Source of the DNA: Struthidea cinerea
Lineage: Eukaryota; Chordata; Aves; Passeriformes; Corcoracidae
Reading direction: 5' to 3'
DNA length: 64,000 bases
NCBI GenBank assembly: GCA_013397865.1
Contig: VZTI01005024.1
Span: forward strand, 376,887 to 440,886
The notes beneath the pieces are model-generated. The model had not been told where the DNA came from. It was given only the letters and a program-made list of their open reading frames with translations, and did not search any database. Numbering within the stretch: position 1 is the stretch's first letter; the number at the start of each line of letters is the position of its first letter. This document shows positions 40,524-51,697 of this stretch, one piece after another. Made by a program: the position numbers and the translations under genes.

Positions 40524-40840
40524 TCATAGAATCAAGAATCATAGAATCAGCACATAGAACGCGCTGAGGTCAATAACCCATCCATGTTATTGAGTCTGAC
40601 TCCTGACACTGCACAGGACACTCCAAGAATCCGCCATGGAGCATTGTTCTTGAACTCTGTCAGGCTGGTGCTTGACCACTTCCCTGGGGAGCTGTTCCAC
40701 TGCCCAACCACCCGCTGGGTGAAAAGCCTTTTTCTGATACCCAACCTAAACCTCCCCTGACACAGCTTCCTGCTGTTTCCTCGAGGCCTGTCACTGGTCC
40801 CAGGAGTGAAGAGATCAGCACCTGCCCCTCCACTTCCTGA
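40524..40840 (-). mobile_element. CR1 retrotransposon, 5'-truncated 3' end
   Basis: The minus-strand 3' tail is seen on + as catagaatcaagaatcatag, followed by the reverse complements of the CR1 blocks caccagcctgacagagttca and gggaagtggtcaagca. It shares these with the plus-strand copy at 49.46-49.94 kb, so they are the same or closely related subfamilies. Confidence 0.9.
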
Positions 40841-41209
40841 ATGATCAAGATGAAAATTCAGTATTGAAGTTAAATAAGTCTTATGCTTAAACAAGTTATA
40901 ATTCCAAATGGAAAGAGAAATTAGAGGCAAAGAACACTTTTTGTCTGTGTATGTTTATATCAGCTTATGACAAGTCCTCTCATCTGCCAGGAATCTGCAG
41001 TGGCCATGGCAAGTTGATTGAAAGCCCCCAGAACCCCTAAGGGAGTCTCTCTTCTGAGCAATGCTGGAGGCAGTAAAAATCAGGTCCTTAATTTGAGAAA
41101 GCAGAGGATATAAAGAGAGGGACTCTCCTTGTCTCCTGCATACACTGGTAATCAGTGGTACCAATCTTCTGAATACTGTCATGGTGAGCTGATTTACATA
41201 GACTACCAT

Positions 41210-41724
41210 TGAAACCATGATGATTTTTTGCCTTTTCTTTTATACAGCTTTTATATAACCTTTTATACAGTGTTTATGTATCCTCAGTGCTTTTAGCATG
41301 CATACTTGTAATTCCTTAAGCCTGATAATTTAGCATAGTCCTAATATTCCGTTAAGCCTGGAGACCAAAAAACCCTGGAGGCCTCCCAGAAAGTCCTAAG
41401 CTACCCTGAGAAACCAAGGTCCTTTCTAGAACACATCCTGCAAACTAAGATAGGCCCATCCAGGGGGGAGTTCCTCGGGATGGGGGGATATCACGCTATT
41501 CATTTAAGCCTCTCATTGGGGAATCTTTGATAGATATGTTAGATTGCAAGGTCTAGAAATTGTATACACGATCTATCATGGGTGCATTTTCGGAGTGCAT
41601 TTCGGCGCATTCCACCTGGACGAAGTCGTGCACCCTAAGTATCCTTAAATAAATACCAAGGTAAAAACCCCTTTTTCCATAAACCGTATTTGGTTCTTAA
41701 TTTTAAGGCCAGGGAAAGGCAACA
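41210..41724 (+). mobile_element. LTR of family A (copy 2), related to 6054-6513
   Basis: Homologous to the reverse complement of 6054-6513 over its whole length. It begins tgaaaccatgatga and ends aaaggcaaca. It has AATAAA in ccttaaataaataccaagg (about 41646) and the shared block gcctctcattggggaatc. The terminal inverted repeats have decayed (tgaaacc versus ggcaaca). The flanks accat and ccctc do not give a clear target duplication. It is about 55 bp longer than copy 1, mainly by small internal differences. Confidence 0.78.
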
Positions 41725-44654
41725 CCCTCATTTCAGAAATGATGTAAAGCAGAGTTAAACAAAATTACTTTCCAGCCTTAACACATCGCTTGGCTCATGA
41801 ATTCAGATGTAATTTTAGAAGGCTGTAAAACTTTAAAAGAGGCTCCTGACCATTGTGAGCTGACTTGAAATTAGTAGACCTTAAACTTTTCAGGAAATCT
41901 GATCAGACACTTTAAAGATTATTCATTTGTTTTATTTTTTATAATTTGAACATTTTAATATAGTATCTGATTAGATAAAATGCTATTAAGCTCACAGAAT
42001 CAAAGACTAGTGCCTCCTTTTTTTTAAGAGACTACTTATTTCCATAATGAGTTATTTAATCTTCAATTTTCTTTAAGCTCACCCAAAGGGATGTTTATGA
42101 TCTTCAAAAGAAACTTTCCTTGCTATATTAAGTAACAGCTAAAACTGAATTCTGATACAGAGGATGCGTTCAGGTTTTAGGGTACTATAAAACAGCAGTG
42201 AAGTTTTTCATGATGATGACCTCAGTTGGTTGGATGGCTAATCACTAGAAAGACAAGATGGGTGGATGAGTTTTTTGCACATTTTTGCTTTGCAGAAGCT
42301 TGATTAATTTTGGCAGACAGAAACCTTATAGATCTTTCCTATATAAGTATATACTTTCTCAAGTATCAGAGTGAGACATTGATACCATCTCCTGTGCAGT
42401 AATGTTTCCATAATCAAAGAAACATATTTCTATTAGGAGTTGGCATTTTTGCGTCTTTCAGTTCATCGTTTCCAATATAAACAACAAAGATGTGAGCAGA
42501 GAAGCTTGGTATTCCACATCTGTATTTGGTTACAAGAAATCTTGTTTCATAGCATATGAACTGAAGCTGAGATCAACAATATTCTGGCAAATAAGTTTCA
42601 ACCTTGGTTTACCTTTCCTCTGCCTTCAAATAAAATAGCATATGTGTCTTTCAAATGAAATTATTCATACAATGGGTAAAATAGGGAAAGAAACAAGTTT
42701 GTCTATTTAATTTAGGAAACACTAAAAGTTTTTGTCTCTTAACACAATATTTTGCATTCTGTGGCATCAAGACCTTCTGAATAAATATTAAAATATTTAT
42801 CTTATGATATTCCATCCATGCAGATACAGAAAATATTCATTATAATAAAATAGAAACAAAATCAAAGGTTAAAATAACCAGAAAACAGACGTGTTTGTTC
42901 CCAAATTACTGTAAATTTCAGGCATAAGTATCCATAATATGAAACAGACATTCTCATTTCCTGGTGCAGTCGTATAACACAAGGAATTTTAAAATTGTAC
43001 ACAGAATGGAATAACTGGAAAATATAATGTCTGTTGTACAGGAAGTTCAGATTGATATTTTTTATTCATTCTGCATCAGATTTATTTTAAAAAAATCAAA
43101 ATCAAAATTTCCCTGAAAAAAGAATGGTGGGGGTTGGAGTGAGGGTTGATGTGAATGCATGTACAAAACAACTTCTCCAAAAAGCAGAACAGCTATGAAT
43201 CAATATCAATAAATAAAATATAATAATGTGACATGTAATTAAATGAATGGTTTATGAGGAATGTTTGGGTGCACAAACAGAATCACAATAGTTTATTTGG
43301 AAAGAAATATTTGAAACCAAATGAAAAATAATTCCCCAGTCAAAATTGTTTGATTTTGATAGTGATGAAACAAACTGAAAATTATAACATAAGGGAAAAA
43401 AAAATCTCCTTTTAGAGACTGTTCCTAAAAAATATCTTATTTTCAGCAACCCACATATTTGAAACCCACTTCTTATACATTTCCTACTGCATGTAGTGAA
43501 GAACATTTAGTCACTGATGGTACCACTGATATTCATTGGCAAAGATACCTTACAGAGAGTATTTTTCCCTCCTATCTGGTGACTGTTGCTGCATTATTTG
43601 TGTGTTTTGCCAGCCCTATCGTGAGGCTGCCCAAAGTCTCAGAATGGGACTGGGAACAAAGCCCAGAAAAACAGAAACACCAGCAGCAGTCCTGCAACTC
43701 TCATGGGCAGAAGGGTCTCTGCAAAAGCTGATTTTTATTCCATAGTACACATGCAAAATGCAGTTTTCCTGAAGTCAGACTGCCCTTAATGCTCAAAAAT
43801 GACAAAGTTCCTTGGGGAGGCCACATTTGTAGCACTATCCTTGTCAGATTTAATCAGGTTTTGTACCAGTTAGTCATCTATATTTTGGTTATGTAGTCTA
43901 TATAAAACACACTTGTAAGCTATCTAACAGACACCTCTGCTTGTACGACATGATATCTCAGGTCCTGATGCACAAAGCAGACACTGAGACTGACCCAAGT
44001 ATTTCCTAAGGAAGATGCGCTGTCACTCAAACCAACACATAATACCCTGGTGATCCAAATATAAAAAGCCTTTTAGAGGTTGCACTTCACAGATGTAGCA
44101 TTGCTTTGCTGCTGTAAAGCACTCATAATATCTGAAGTGACTTTTACAGCAAAAGTTTTATCACTGGGAGAAGTAGATGCGCTCTTCTGAGGTTCCTCAT
44201 TGCTACATAAAATCCTTAGTTGAAATCTCATCCCTTTATTTCCTATATATAGTGTTTAATATATTCATCTTTTGTCTGGTCAGTGTTCAGGCACAGTTCT
44301 AAGTGAATGAGCATCTTTATTTGTGGAAGTAAGGGTTTAAAAAGTTGTTCAGCCTTTGCCAGTAGCTTTTCTCCAACTCTGTTATTGACAACACCTCGGC
44401 TCATGAAGTATTACTACTGTTCTTAATGCCTACACTTTGAGATTGTGGAATACTAAGAAAAAACAACAACAAAAAAGATAAAATGAAGTAAAGGAAATTA
44501 GGCTGAAGCAGATACTTTAAAAATATTTCACAAAAATGTTGAAATGAGAACCCTACAAGACACAACATTATTGGCTGTGGTAATGTCACAGAATACCACA
44601 GATTCACCCAGACTCAACAGCAACAACAAAAAAGTAAACCATGGGATTTAAACA
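41725..44654. other. Intronic sequence without recognised features
   Basis: AT-rich unique-looking DNA. A 90-codon ORF at 43459-43731 has no recognisable motif. Confidence 0.55.
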
Positions 44655-44749
44655 TATGGATGCTTGAACTATTTAAAGGCATTATGTGTGCATTTAAAAT
44701 GAAATTTTAAATGCACACATAATGCCTTTAAATAGTTCAAGCATCCATA
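44655..44749. repeat. Perfect 46-bp inverted repeat with 3-nt loop
   Basis: Left arm 44655-44700 and right arm 44704-44749 are exact reverse complements (46 of 46), separated by GAA. The outer bases are TA on both sides (TATGGATGC...GCATCCATA). A transcript from either strand would form a fully paired hairpin. Possible explanations are a very recent fold-back duplication, a small MITE-like element with TA flanks, a hairpin RNA locus, or a sequencing or assembly artefact. Confidence 0.97.
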
Positions 44750-45950
44750 ACTCTATGAGTCAGGCAAAGATTAGACATGTGAAATAGACATCACCCTTTG
44801 CATATAAGAAGTACCTTCTGTACCAGAATCTTTAGGGTTACAGAAAATCATGTGCTATAACTGAGGTGGACAGGGAACAGATCTGACTGTCCATACACAG
44901 CTTATTCACTGTCAGTGAGTAAACATGTACTGAGCACCACTAAGGTAGAGCATATCAAAACCTGAAGGCCACATCACTATTCATTTTTATATGAATGCAG
45001 TTTCTCCAGCCAGTTCTGCTGAAAAAGCTCAGCTTGCATAGAGGTTATTCCATGAATATTCTTGGAAAAGTTAATTAATTAGTCAGTCACAACCTGAGGT
45101 ACTCCTGAATATATATAACAACAGCAGAATTTATCTCAAAATACTCACAAACTTTGAGAGAAGTTGAGCTGGAATCATATCACACTTTCTGAAGGCAAAT
45201 CCTTTATTCCAATAAGGTACAATTTCCTGATGTCATTGAAAATGTGAGTGATCAAAACACCTCTCAAGTTCATAAAGGGCCTCTTCCTTTCCAACTGGTA
45301 GGTGAAATTATTCAGTTGTGCTCTCTTTGAAGACTTCATTTTCACAGTGAGGAATGGATATGTTTGCAAAGCATCAGTTAAAAGCAGTTAAAATTTATTT
45401 TGATTCAGAAAAAATTACCATTTTGAGAGAGAGAATTTCTGTTGTAGCTTCTCTCTTCCTACTCTCTTTCCCTCCCACCATCCTCCACATCTACACAGTA
45501 AGAGCTATTTGATGATTTTTAAGTTCCCTTTTGTGTAATTATTGTGACAGCCCAGCCAATAACATCAAACTTTTCCTCAGTGAGGAAAAAAAATCTTTTC
45601 TATGAAAAATGGTTAAAGTACTTCCTGGAAATGACAGTCAGAAACAACAGGGGAAGGGGCAGAATTGAGCTGAACTCATCTCTTCAAAACCAGGAAGAAC
45701 TGACAGCCATAGAGAATGAAACTGATTGAGCTTTTCCATTCTGTTCTACTGATACCTCTCATGCAGCGTGACTCAGATGATTAAGGCTACATACTCAATC
45801 TGTTTTGACACAACTCGGGTTATCCGGAATCATGTTTATTGTGCATGTATGAGTGAGTGAGAATGAGATGGGGAGGGACAGAAACTGTGGGCATATATGC
45901 ATGGTAAATACAACTTTATCTTCCCGTTGGTTTTGCAGTCTTAGCAAAGG
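44750..45950. other. Intronic sequence without recognised features
   Basis: Unique-looking AT-rich DNA with no gene or repeat family recognised. Confidence 0.55.
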
Positions 45951-46080
45951 GAATCATAGTATCATAGAATCATAGAAGCACAGAATCATACAATCATACA
46001 ATCATAGAAGCATAGAATCGTAGAAGTACAGAATCACAGAATGGCCTGAGTTGGAGGGGACCTTAAAGGTCATCTTGTTA
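45951..46080 (-). mobile_element. CR1 3' end with expanded terminal octamer array
   Basis: About 50 bp of CR1 tail (tggcctgagttggaggggac, cttaaaggtcatctt) are followed on the minus strand by roughly ten variants of the octamer unit, covering 45951-46041. This is an unusually long terminal repeat for so short a CR1 body. Confidence 0.88.
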
Positions 46081-49000
46081 AAATCAGTTTTTTGCAGTTG
46101 CACAGCCAGTTGGATGTCTGCTAGTGTAATGACCAGGGCTGTGGTCAGCCAATGAACTGTTCTACGCAGCCATACTGTCCACACTGGGGGCAGCAGCTCC
46201 TGGCCCCTCTCTAGGTGATTAATGTAACAGTATTAACTAAGAACTCTGTCTGATTGCCTTTCAAGACCAGAAAGAAAAACTCAGACACCATCTAACCTCA
46301 TGTGTGATATGAGATACAGAATATCTGAAAAAGAGACAATACCCAGACTGCCAGTCTCCATACAAAGACAAAAATAAGTGTTCTTCCTAATGTCCTGAGA
46401 GAAAAAGCACACAATGTGTCCTTCTAGTTTCTCAAAATTCTCCATACCCCCCCACCCCTTGCTTTCTTCCTTTTAACTCTGAATCCTTTTATTATCTCTA
46501 ATCATTTGACAAGTAGATGCAATTTAATGTCTAGTTTGTTTGTGAAGCTTTCATTCTTTGAATTGCTGAAGCTTGTTATTTGTGTTGCGTTATTGGTCAC
46601 TGAAGTCATAGAACATTTTTTCTTCTTGAAACTTGTACAGTAGAAATAAAATGAATGCCAAATAATAAATTATTCTGCCCAATTGATAATAAGTTTTTAT
46701 CACAATATTGTTAATAATTTAAAACTAAGACGATTTTGATTATGATCATTCTAGGTAGGCACTCACACATATGAATATCGGTATATAAAGCCAGCATTAA
46801 CTGGTGCACTTTTTCAAAAGTTTAATCTTAATTTTTTCCTACAGGTACAAAGTAAGGTAGATTTAATTTATCTGGGTGAGCAAAATTGCCACTAAATCCT
46901 TCTGAGATATTATAGCTATGCTTCTGTACATGAAAGATGACTTTATTCTTATGTGATACTATCTTGTCATCACTGTGTCTCATCTAATAGCCAGGACTGT
47001 ATCTCCTTCAAATGTATTGTCTAAAGTTATGTTAATGATAAAGAGATGAGATATTTAGATATACTGAGGTATTTAGTCTATGTGGCTGCCATGATGCATC
47101 AATAACCCAGTTTATCTTAGTTCTTTCCCTTGTTAAGGAAGAGTAAAAATAAAACCAACAGAAAAACATGGGGTTTTTTCTGTTCTTTGAGTTCAGTTTG
47201 CGAGATTTCTGTGAGTACTATGATATTTCAAAGGTTTCAATCATCTCCCAAGCCAGCTGAAAACACAAGACCATTCTATTTTTTTCTACATTATATATGT
47301 GCAACATATATACATAGAAAAAATTGTAATTGTAAGAAATCACAAATCTTCATCGTGTTAGTTTTGTTTGGTTTTGGTATCTTGACTTCAATGACTAAAG
47401 TATCTGTTAATAAAAATGATTTTGTCTTCTAAAGTTCTGAATTATTTTTTAAAAATCACTAAATTGCCTCTTTGTTTTTTCAAAGACTACTTATAATTGT
47501 TTATTCTTACATTGTCTCTATAATGCATGTAGCTTTCCCATCTTATAACTCAGTTTAGTTCAGTTTATGTTAGGAGCTATTTTTAGCTTTGTTTCCTTTA
47601 AATGAGGATATAATACAGTGAGGGCTTCATCCACTGCTGCCACAGCCCCTCTTTTCTTTCCTTGAAATGTAATCCAAGGCATTTGTTTTATTGACTCGTA
47701 TCTTGAGAAAGTGCATGTTTTGAAAGAGCGAAGATTCTGCTCTAGAAGACTTAATGGAAAAGATAGAGGATTTTTCCTCCCTCTGGCCATTTAACACATG
47801 GTGTCCTCGCATCCACCTTCCATCTTTTCCATTGACACATTGAAAATTACATAGGAAAACACTAATAGAATATAACTAATACTTAAAAGTTTTCTATATG
47901 AAATATTTTATAAGAGAAACATTTATTGTGTTTATAAATATTTGAGTTTAGCTATTGATGTTCTTTAAGGAGGAAAAAACCCTCACATCGAAGCATAGTT
48001 TGTAAAGGGAACCCCACACTCAATATACAGGCCAATGTGTATTTCACTGATAGTTTCAGGCCTTGTTACATAATGCATGTTTTAAGACTCTGAAAATCAG
48101 CATTTTGAACTTGCTAGGACGTAGAGAAAAACTCCCAACCAAACAAAATCTACATTTTCCTGGGTAAAATAAGGAATAATGGCCAATCAAAGGTCATAGT
48201 ATCTGCCGTACTATTAGGAAAATTTCAAGAAAATTCAAGAAATTTCAGTTCCAGATTATGGAGTTTTACTAAAGCTAAAAAGCCACTACTCATTGTCCCT
48301 GAAACAGAGAAAAAACTTTGGACTGCTCTGGATCTTCTTACTCAGCTGGGTCAGCCGTGGAACCATGCAAAAGCTGTTGGGCAGAGTTACATGAACAAAT
48401 ACAAGATAGATTCTTCCACTTCTGTACTGCCCCTGGGTAGCACATATTTAAGCATGAAAATAAGATGGCTGTGTAAAACCTTTAGTGCCTAGAAAGTCCA
48501 GGAAGGGTAGGAGAGATTATTTGGGGTGTTTGTTCGGAAAGTAGGCATTTAAGTGATGTCTGTAGTGGTAAGAGGAGAGAGGGACTATGTTCTGGTCTAC
48601 CAGGTAACTCAGTACAGCTCAACTGCAAAAACCTACATAATTTTCCTTTTTCTCCAGAAAAAGACAAAACTGCTTACTGGGTGCAGTTCTTGGCATACAC
48701 CTTTTTCCAGGCAATGGCTGAGCACTGTCTGGAAATGTAAGAATTAGCACAGGCCAAAGCTGTGAAGGCAGTGGACTGACAGATAGACACCATGGATGAG
48801 CCTTGTCTAGTACTCTGTGTAGCCTTGCTGGGTAAAACAGCACAAAAGGGAACCAGAGTATTAAAAATATCAATATAGACTATAGAGAAGTTTGAAATCA
48901 GCTGCGGGGAAAAGAAAATAGGAGAGGATACAGAGTGGGAGGCATTCATCTGAGAAATGGATCTCAGGAACAGGTATACTCATGCATTCTTTAGAAATAC

Positions 49001-49457
49001 GGACAAGAATTCAAATGTAATTTTGGGACAAAGCTGAGGATTTGTGAATCAGAGGAGGAAGATGATTTGTATGAACTGCGATTGGATACACAAAAATCTT
49101 CACAGAAGCCCACGATTGCATTATTTACTTCTGCCTCTGAATAAACATTTTCTGTCTTGCTTAAGTAGACACATGGGTTTGCTCATTTTCTTGTTACCAT
49201 GTATGGTGCACTGTTCAATATCCTTCCTAAAAGCTGATGTACACTTTCAAATATGAGTCATTAACCAACTTACTCCTATTTGACCTATTTTATGACGAGA
49301 ACGTGTGGGTTCACACTAAACAGGTCTAAGGTGTTAGTGATCAGGAAAGAACTTCTGTGAATATATAACTGTTACCAGACCCAGCATTCCTGTTTCCAAA
49401 CAATTGACTATGCTCACTAATTAAAAATAGAAAAACCCTTGCTTTATTTCACCTAAC
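46081..49457. other. Intronic sequence
   Basis: No gene was recognised. Positions about 46480-46760 are homogeneous, AT-rich and free of repeat signatures, a possible conserved non-coding block. The rest is unremarkable. Confidence 0.5.
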
Positions 49458-49941
49458 CTTGAATCCTGTGTACAGTTTTGGGTGCCACAACATAAGAAAG
49501 ACATAAAGCTATTAGATAGTATCCAAAGGAGGGCCACAAAGGTGGTGCAGGGCCTTGTGGAGTGGCTGAGGTCACTTGGTCTGTTCAGCCTCGAGGCAGC
49601 TGAGGGGAGACCCATTGCAGTTACAACTTCCTTGAGAGGGGAAGAGGAGGTGCTGGCACTGATCTCTTCTCTCAGGTGACCAGTGACAGGACCCATGGGA
49701 ATGGCATGAAGCTGTGTTAGGAGAGATTTACCTAGGAAAATGTTCTTCACCCAGAGGGTGGTTGGGCGCTGGACCAGGCTCCCCAGGGAAGTGGCCACAG
49801 CACCAGCCTGACAGAGTTCAGGAAGTGTGTGGACAATGCACATGGTGTGACTTTTGAGGATGGTCCTGAGCAGGGCCAAGAGTTGAACTCAATGATCCTT
49901 GTGGGTCTTTTCCAACTCAGCATATTCTGTGATGCTGTGAT
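49458..49941 (+). mobile_element. CR1 retrotransposon, 5'-truncated
   Basis: Runs from the end of CR1 ORF2 (cttgaatcctgtgtacagtt, ccaaaggagggccacaaagg) through ggtctgttcagcctcgaggc and cagcctgacagagttcagga to tggtcttttccaactcagc-like sequence and a terminal tattctgtgatgctgtgat. The frame is broken. Same subfamily signature as the minus-strand copy at 40.5 kb. Confidence 0.93.
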
Positions 49942-51500
49942 TTACTGTTGCAAATGTCAGTAAAGCAACTGAAGTATCAAAACTGTGGTGGGTGATGTAA
50001 TCAACAGTGGAAAAACCACTTTATGTTTAAAAGTTTATTTAAGAGCAAAAGGTACATACATCTCCTGGTCTTCCTTCTCATTATTCATGTACTGTGGATA
50101 TGAAACCTTAGTAAGCAATTAAAATTGAATTTGAACTGAAAAAACCCCATGCTCTACAGAATGCAGTAGGCAAAAAATGCTATAAAGAGATAATCACAAA
50201 CCATAGATTAGTAATAAAGGCTTCATTTTATCACCTAGCAACCTTACCCATACCTGCCACTGTGGCAAACAATCTAAAATAAAAGATTTGTGATTCTGGG
50301 GTTACTACACTGAAATTAATTATACAATTTATGCTGTTATTAACATTCATAAAATTATAACCAATGAGATAGAACATACTGAAATAAAACCAAACTCTCA
50401 TCTAGATTCGTCATTTCAGGTGTCAGTTTTCTTTTTTATTAAATCAGTCCTAGAAAGAATGGAAATGATTAGCTGACTATATTGGTTTTCAGTCTGTGAT
50501 TAATGAAAGGTTGTTACTAGGATTTTCAGATAATTAAAAAATACAAAAAAGGAATCATTTTGTTACTAGCAACCTAGATAGCAAGTATCTAGACAGTAAA
50601 TAATGTACTCCGAAACAGTTAAGTGGAAAATAAAATGGGCAACAAGCAAACCCCTCTGTACTCAGTCACACAGGTTTTTTATCACGTTTGTAGCCTGGTG
50701 TCCTATCTAATTTTACATTAAATTTTTTCGTGTCCAAAAGAATTTAATTCTAATGACAAGCATCATTGTTTGGAAGACAAAAGGTAGTAAAAATTAAAAT
50801 CAGCATGTTTATTTTACTTTTATGTTGAAATGGTGACAATAATTGCAATAATCACAGGTCCTGCAGCCATGGCTATGCAGCATCAGATGAGACCATCTTT
50901 AAAGTGTTCCTTTTAGCACCTAAATGTACACATTGGTTCTCACTGTGGCAGATTTATCCCCTAGTCTACAGCTGTTGGTGTTCAGGAACCCTAATGCATG
51001 TTTTAATGCTGTGGACTGGATAAGGTTTTATTTGAAGGGAAGCAGCACCATCTATTGCAACCTGATAGCTTAGCTCTAGAGGATATAAAGAGAAACATGG
51101 CATGAGCCCTGTTTTCAACTCTTTCTTGCATGCACTTTCATAAATTTGTCCTTGTCCAGCTCCAAACGAGATTAGGATCTCACTTAGCATATGATAAAGT
51201 TCAGGGACAGGGGTGTGTCCATGCCTGCGTGCGTCTAATAAAAAGTCAAATCTAAGAGACATACCTGTTTACAAACTGAGATAATATAATAGCGTAAGCC
51301 TGGTCCTGACTAACTGTTGCTTTTAAATGACTTGGCTGGAGATTTCATTTCTGAAGCGGGAGGACAGTCAAAAATTAAGAGCATATTTTACCCAGGTGAT
51401 ATTCCCTCAAAATTTTCTTCCAAAAGCAGCATTAATGTAGGTGTGCAGTACAGTACGTTCTTCTAATAATGACAGTGCTATTGTCATCCATCTATATTTC
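49942..51500. other. Intronic sequence upstream of the NALF1 exon
   Basis: AT-rich unique-looking DNA leading into the polypyrimidine tract at 51501-51519. No other element recognised. Confidence 0.55.
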
Positions 51501-51519
51501 TGATTCTTCTTTTTTCCAG

Positions 51520-51691
51520 ACTGTCTACAAAGCCTGGCTCTGTTCCCAGTATTTTGAAGTCACACAGTTTCACTGCAGCAACAGAATTCCTTGCAAGCAA
51601 TACTGTTTGGAGGTTCAAACGAGGTGTCCCTTTATATTACCAGACAATGATGATGTCATCTATGGAGGATTATCAAGTTTCATCTGTACAG
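51520..51691 (+). CDS. NALF1: NALF1 (FAM155A) internal coding exon, cysteine-rich domain
   Basis: This exon encodes 57 residues of NALF1, an auxiliary subunit that binds the extracellular side of the NALCN sodium-leak channel and supports its surface expression. The reading begins TVYKAWLCSQYFEVTQF, which I recognise from vertebrate FAM155A. Six cysteines lie at exon residues 8, 19, 25, 29, 36 and 55, as expected for part of the disulfide-rich extracellular domain. The exon is bounded by a pyrimidine-rich tract ending in ttttttccag at 51519 and by the donor gtatag at 51692. It is 172 bp long, so one base (G) of a glycine codon is left over and is completed by GG at the start of the next exon (63076). 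The acceptor-side phase appears to be 0, with ACT as the first codon. The upstream exon or exons, which carry the N-terminus, lie outside the window. Gene identity rests on recognition of the family, not on a database search. Confidence 0.93.
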
Positions 51692-51697
51692 GTATAG

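Larger units (their letters stand above)
1..51519 (+). other. NALF1: 3' part of the large NALF1 intron upstream of the 51.5-kb exon
   Basis: No coding exon was recognised in these 51.5 kb, and the next + strand coding sequence is an internal NALF1 exon. The stretch is therefore best read as the 3' part of the preceding intron, which is very large in known vertebrate FAM155A genes. It is AT-rich, with stop codons in all frames at normal density. It is interrupted only by the repeats and LTRs listed separately. An unrelated lncRNA or an alternative exon inside it cannot be excluded without RNA data. Confidence 0.7.

Noticed and set aside
49421..49879. 152-codon minus-strand ORF
   Set aside because: It lies antisense across a plus-strand CR1 and is a by-product of that repeat.
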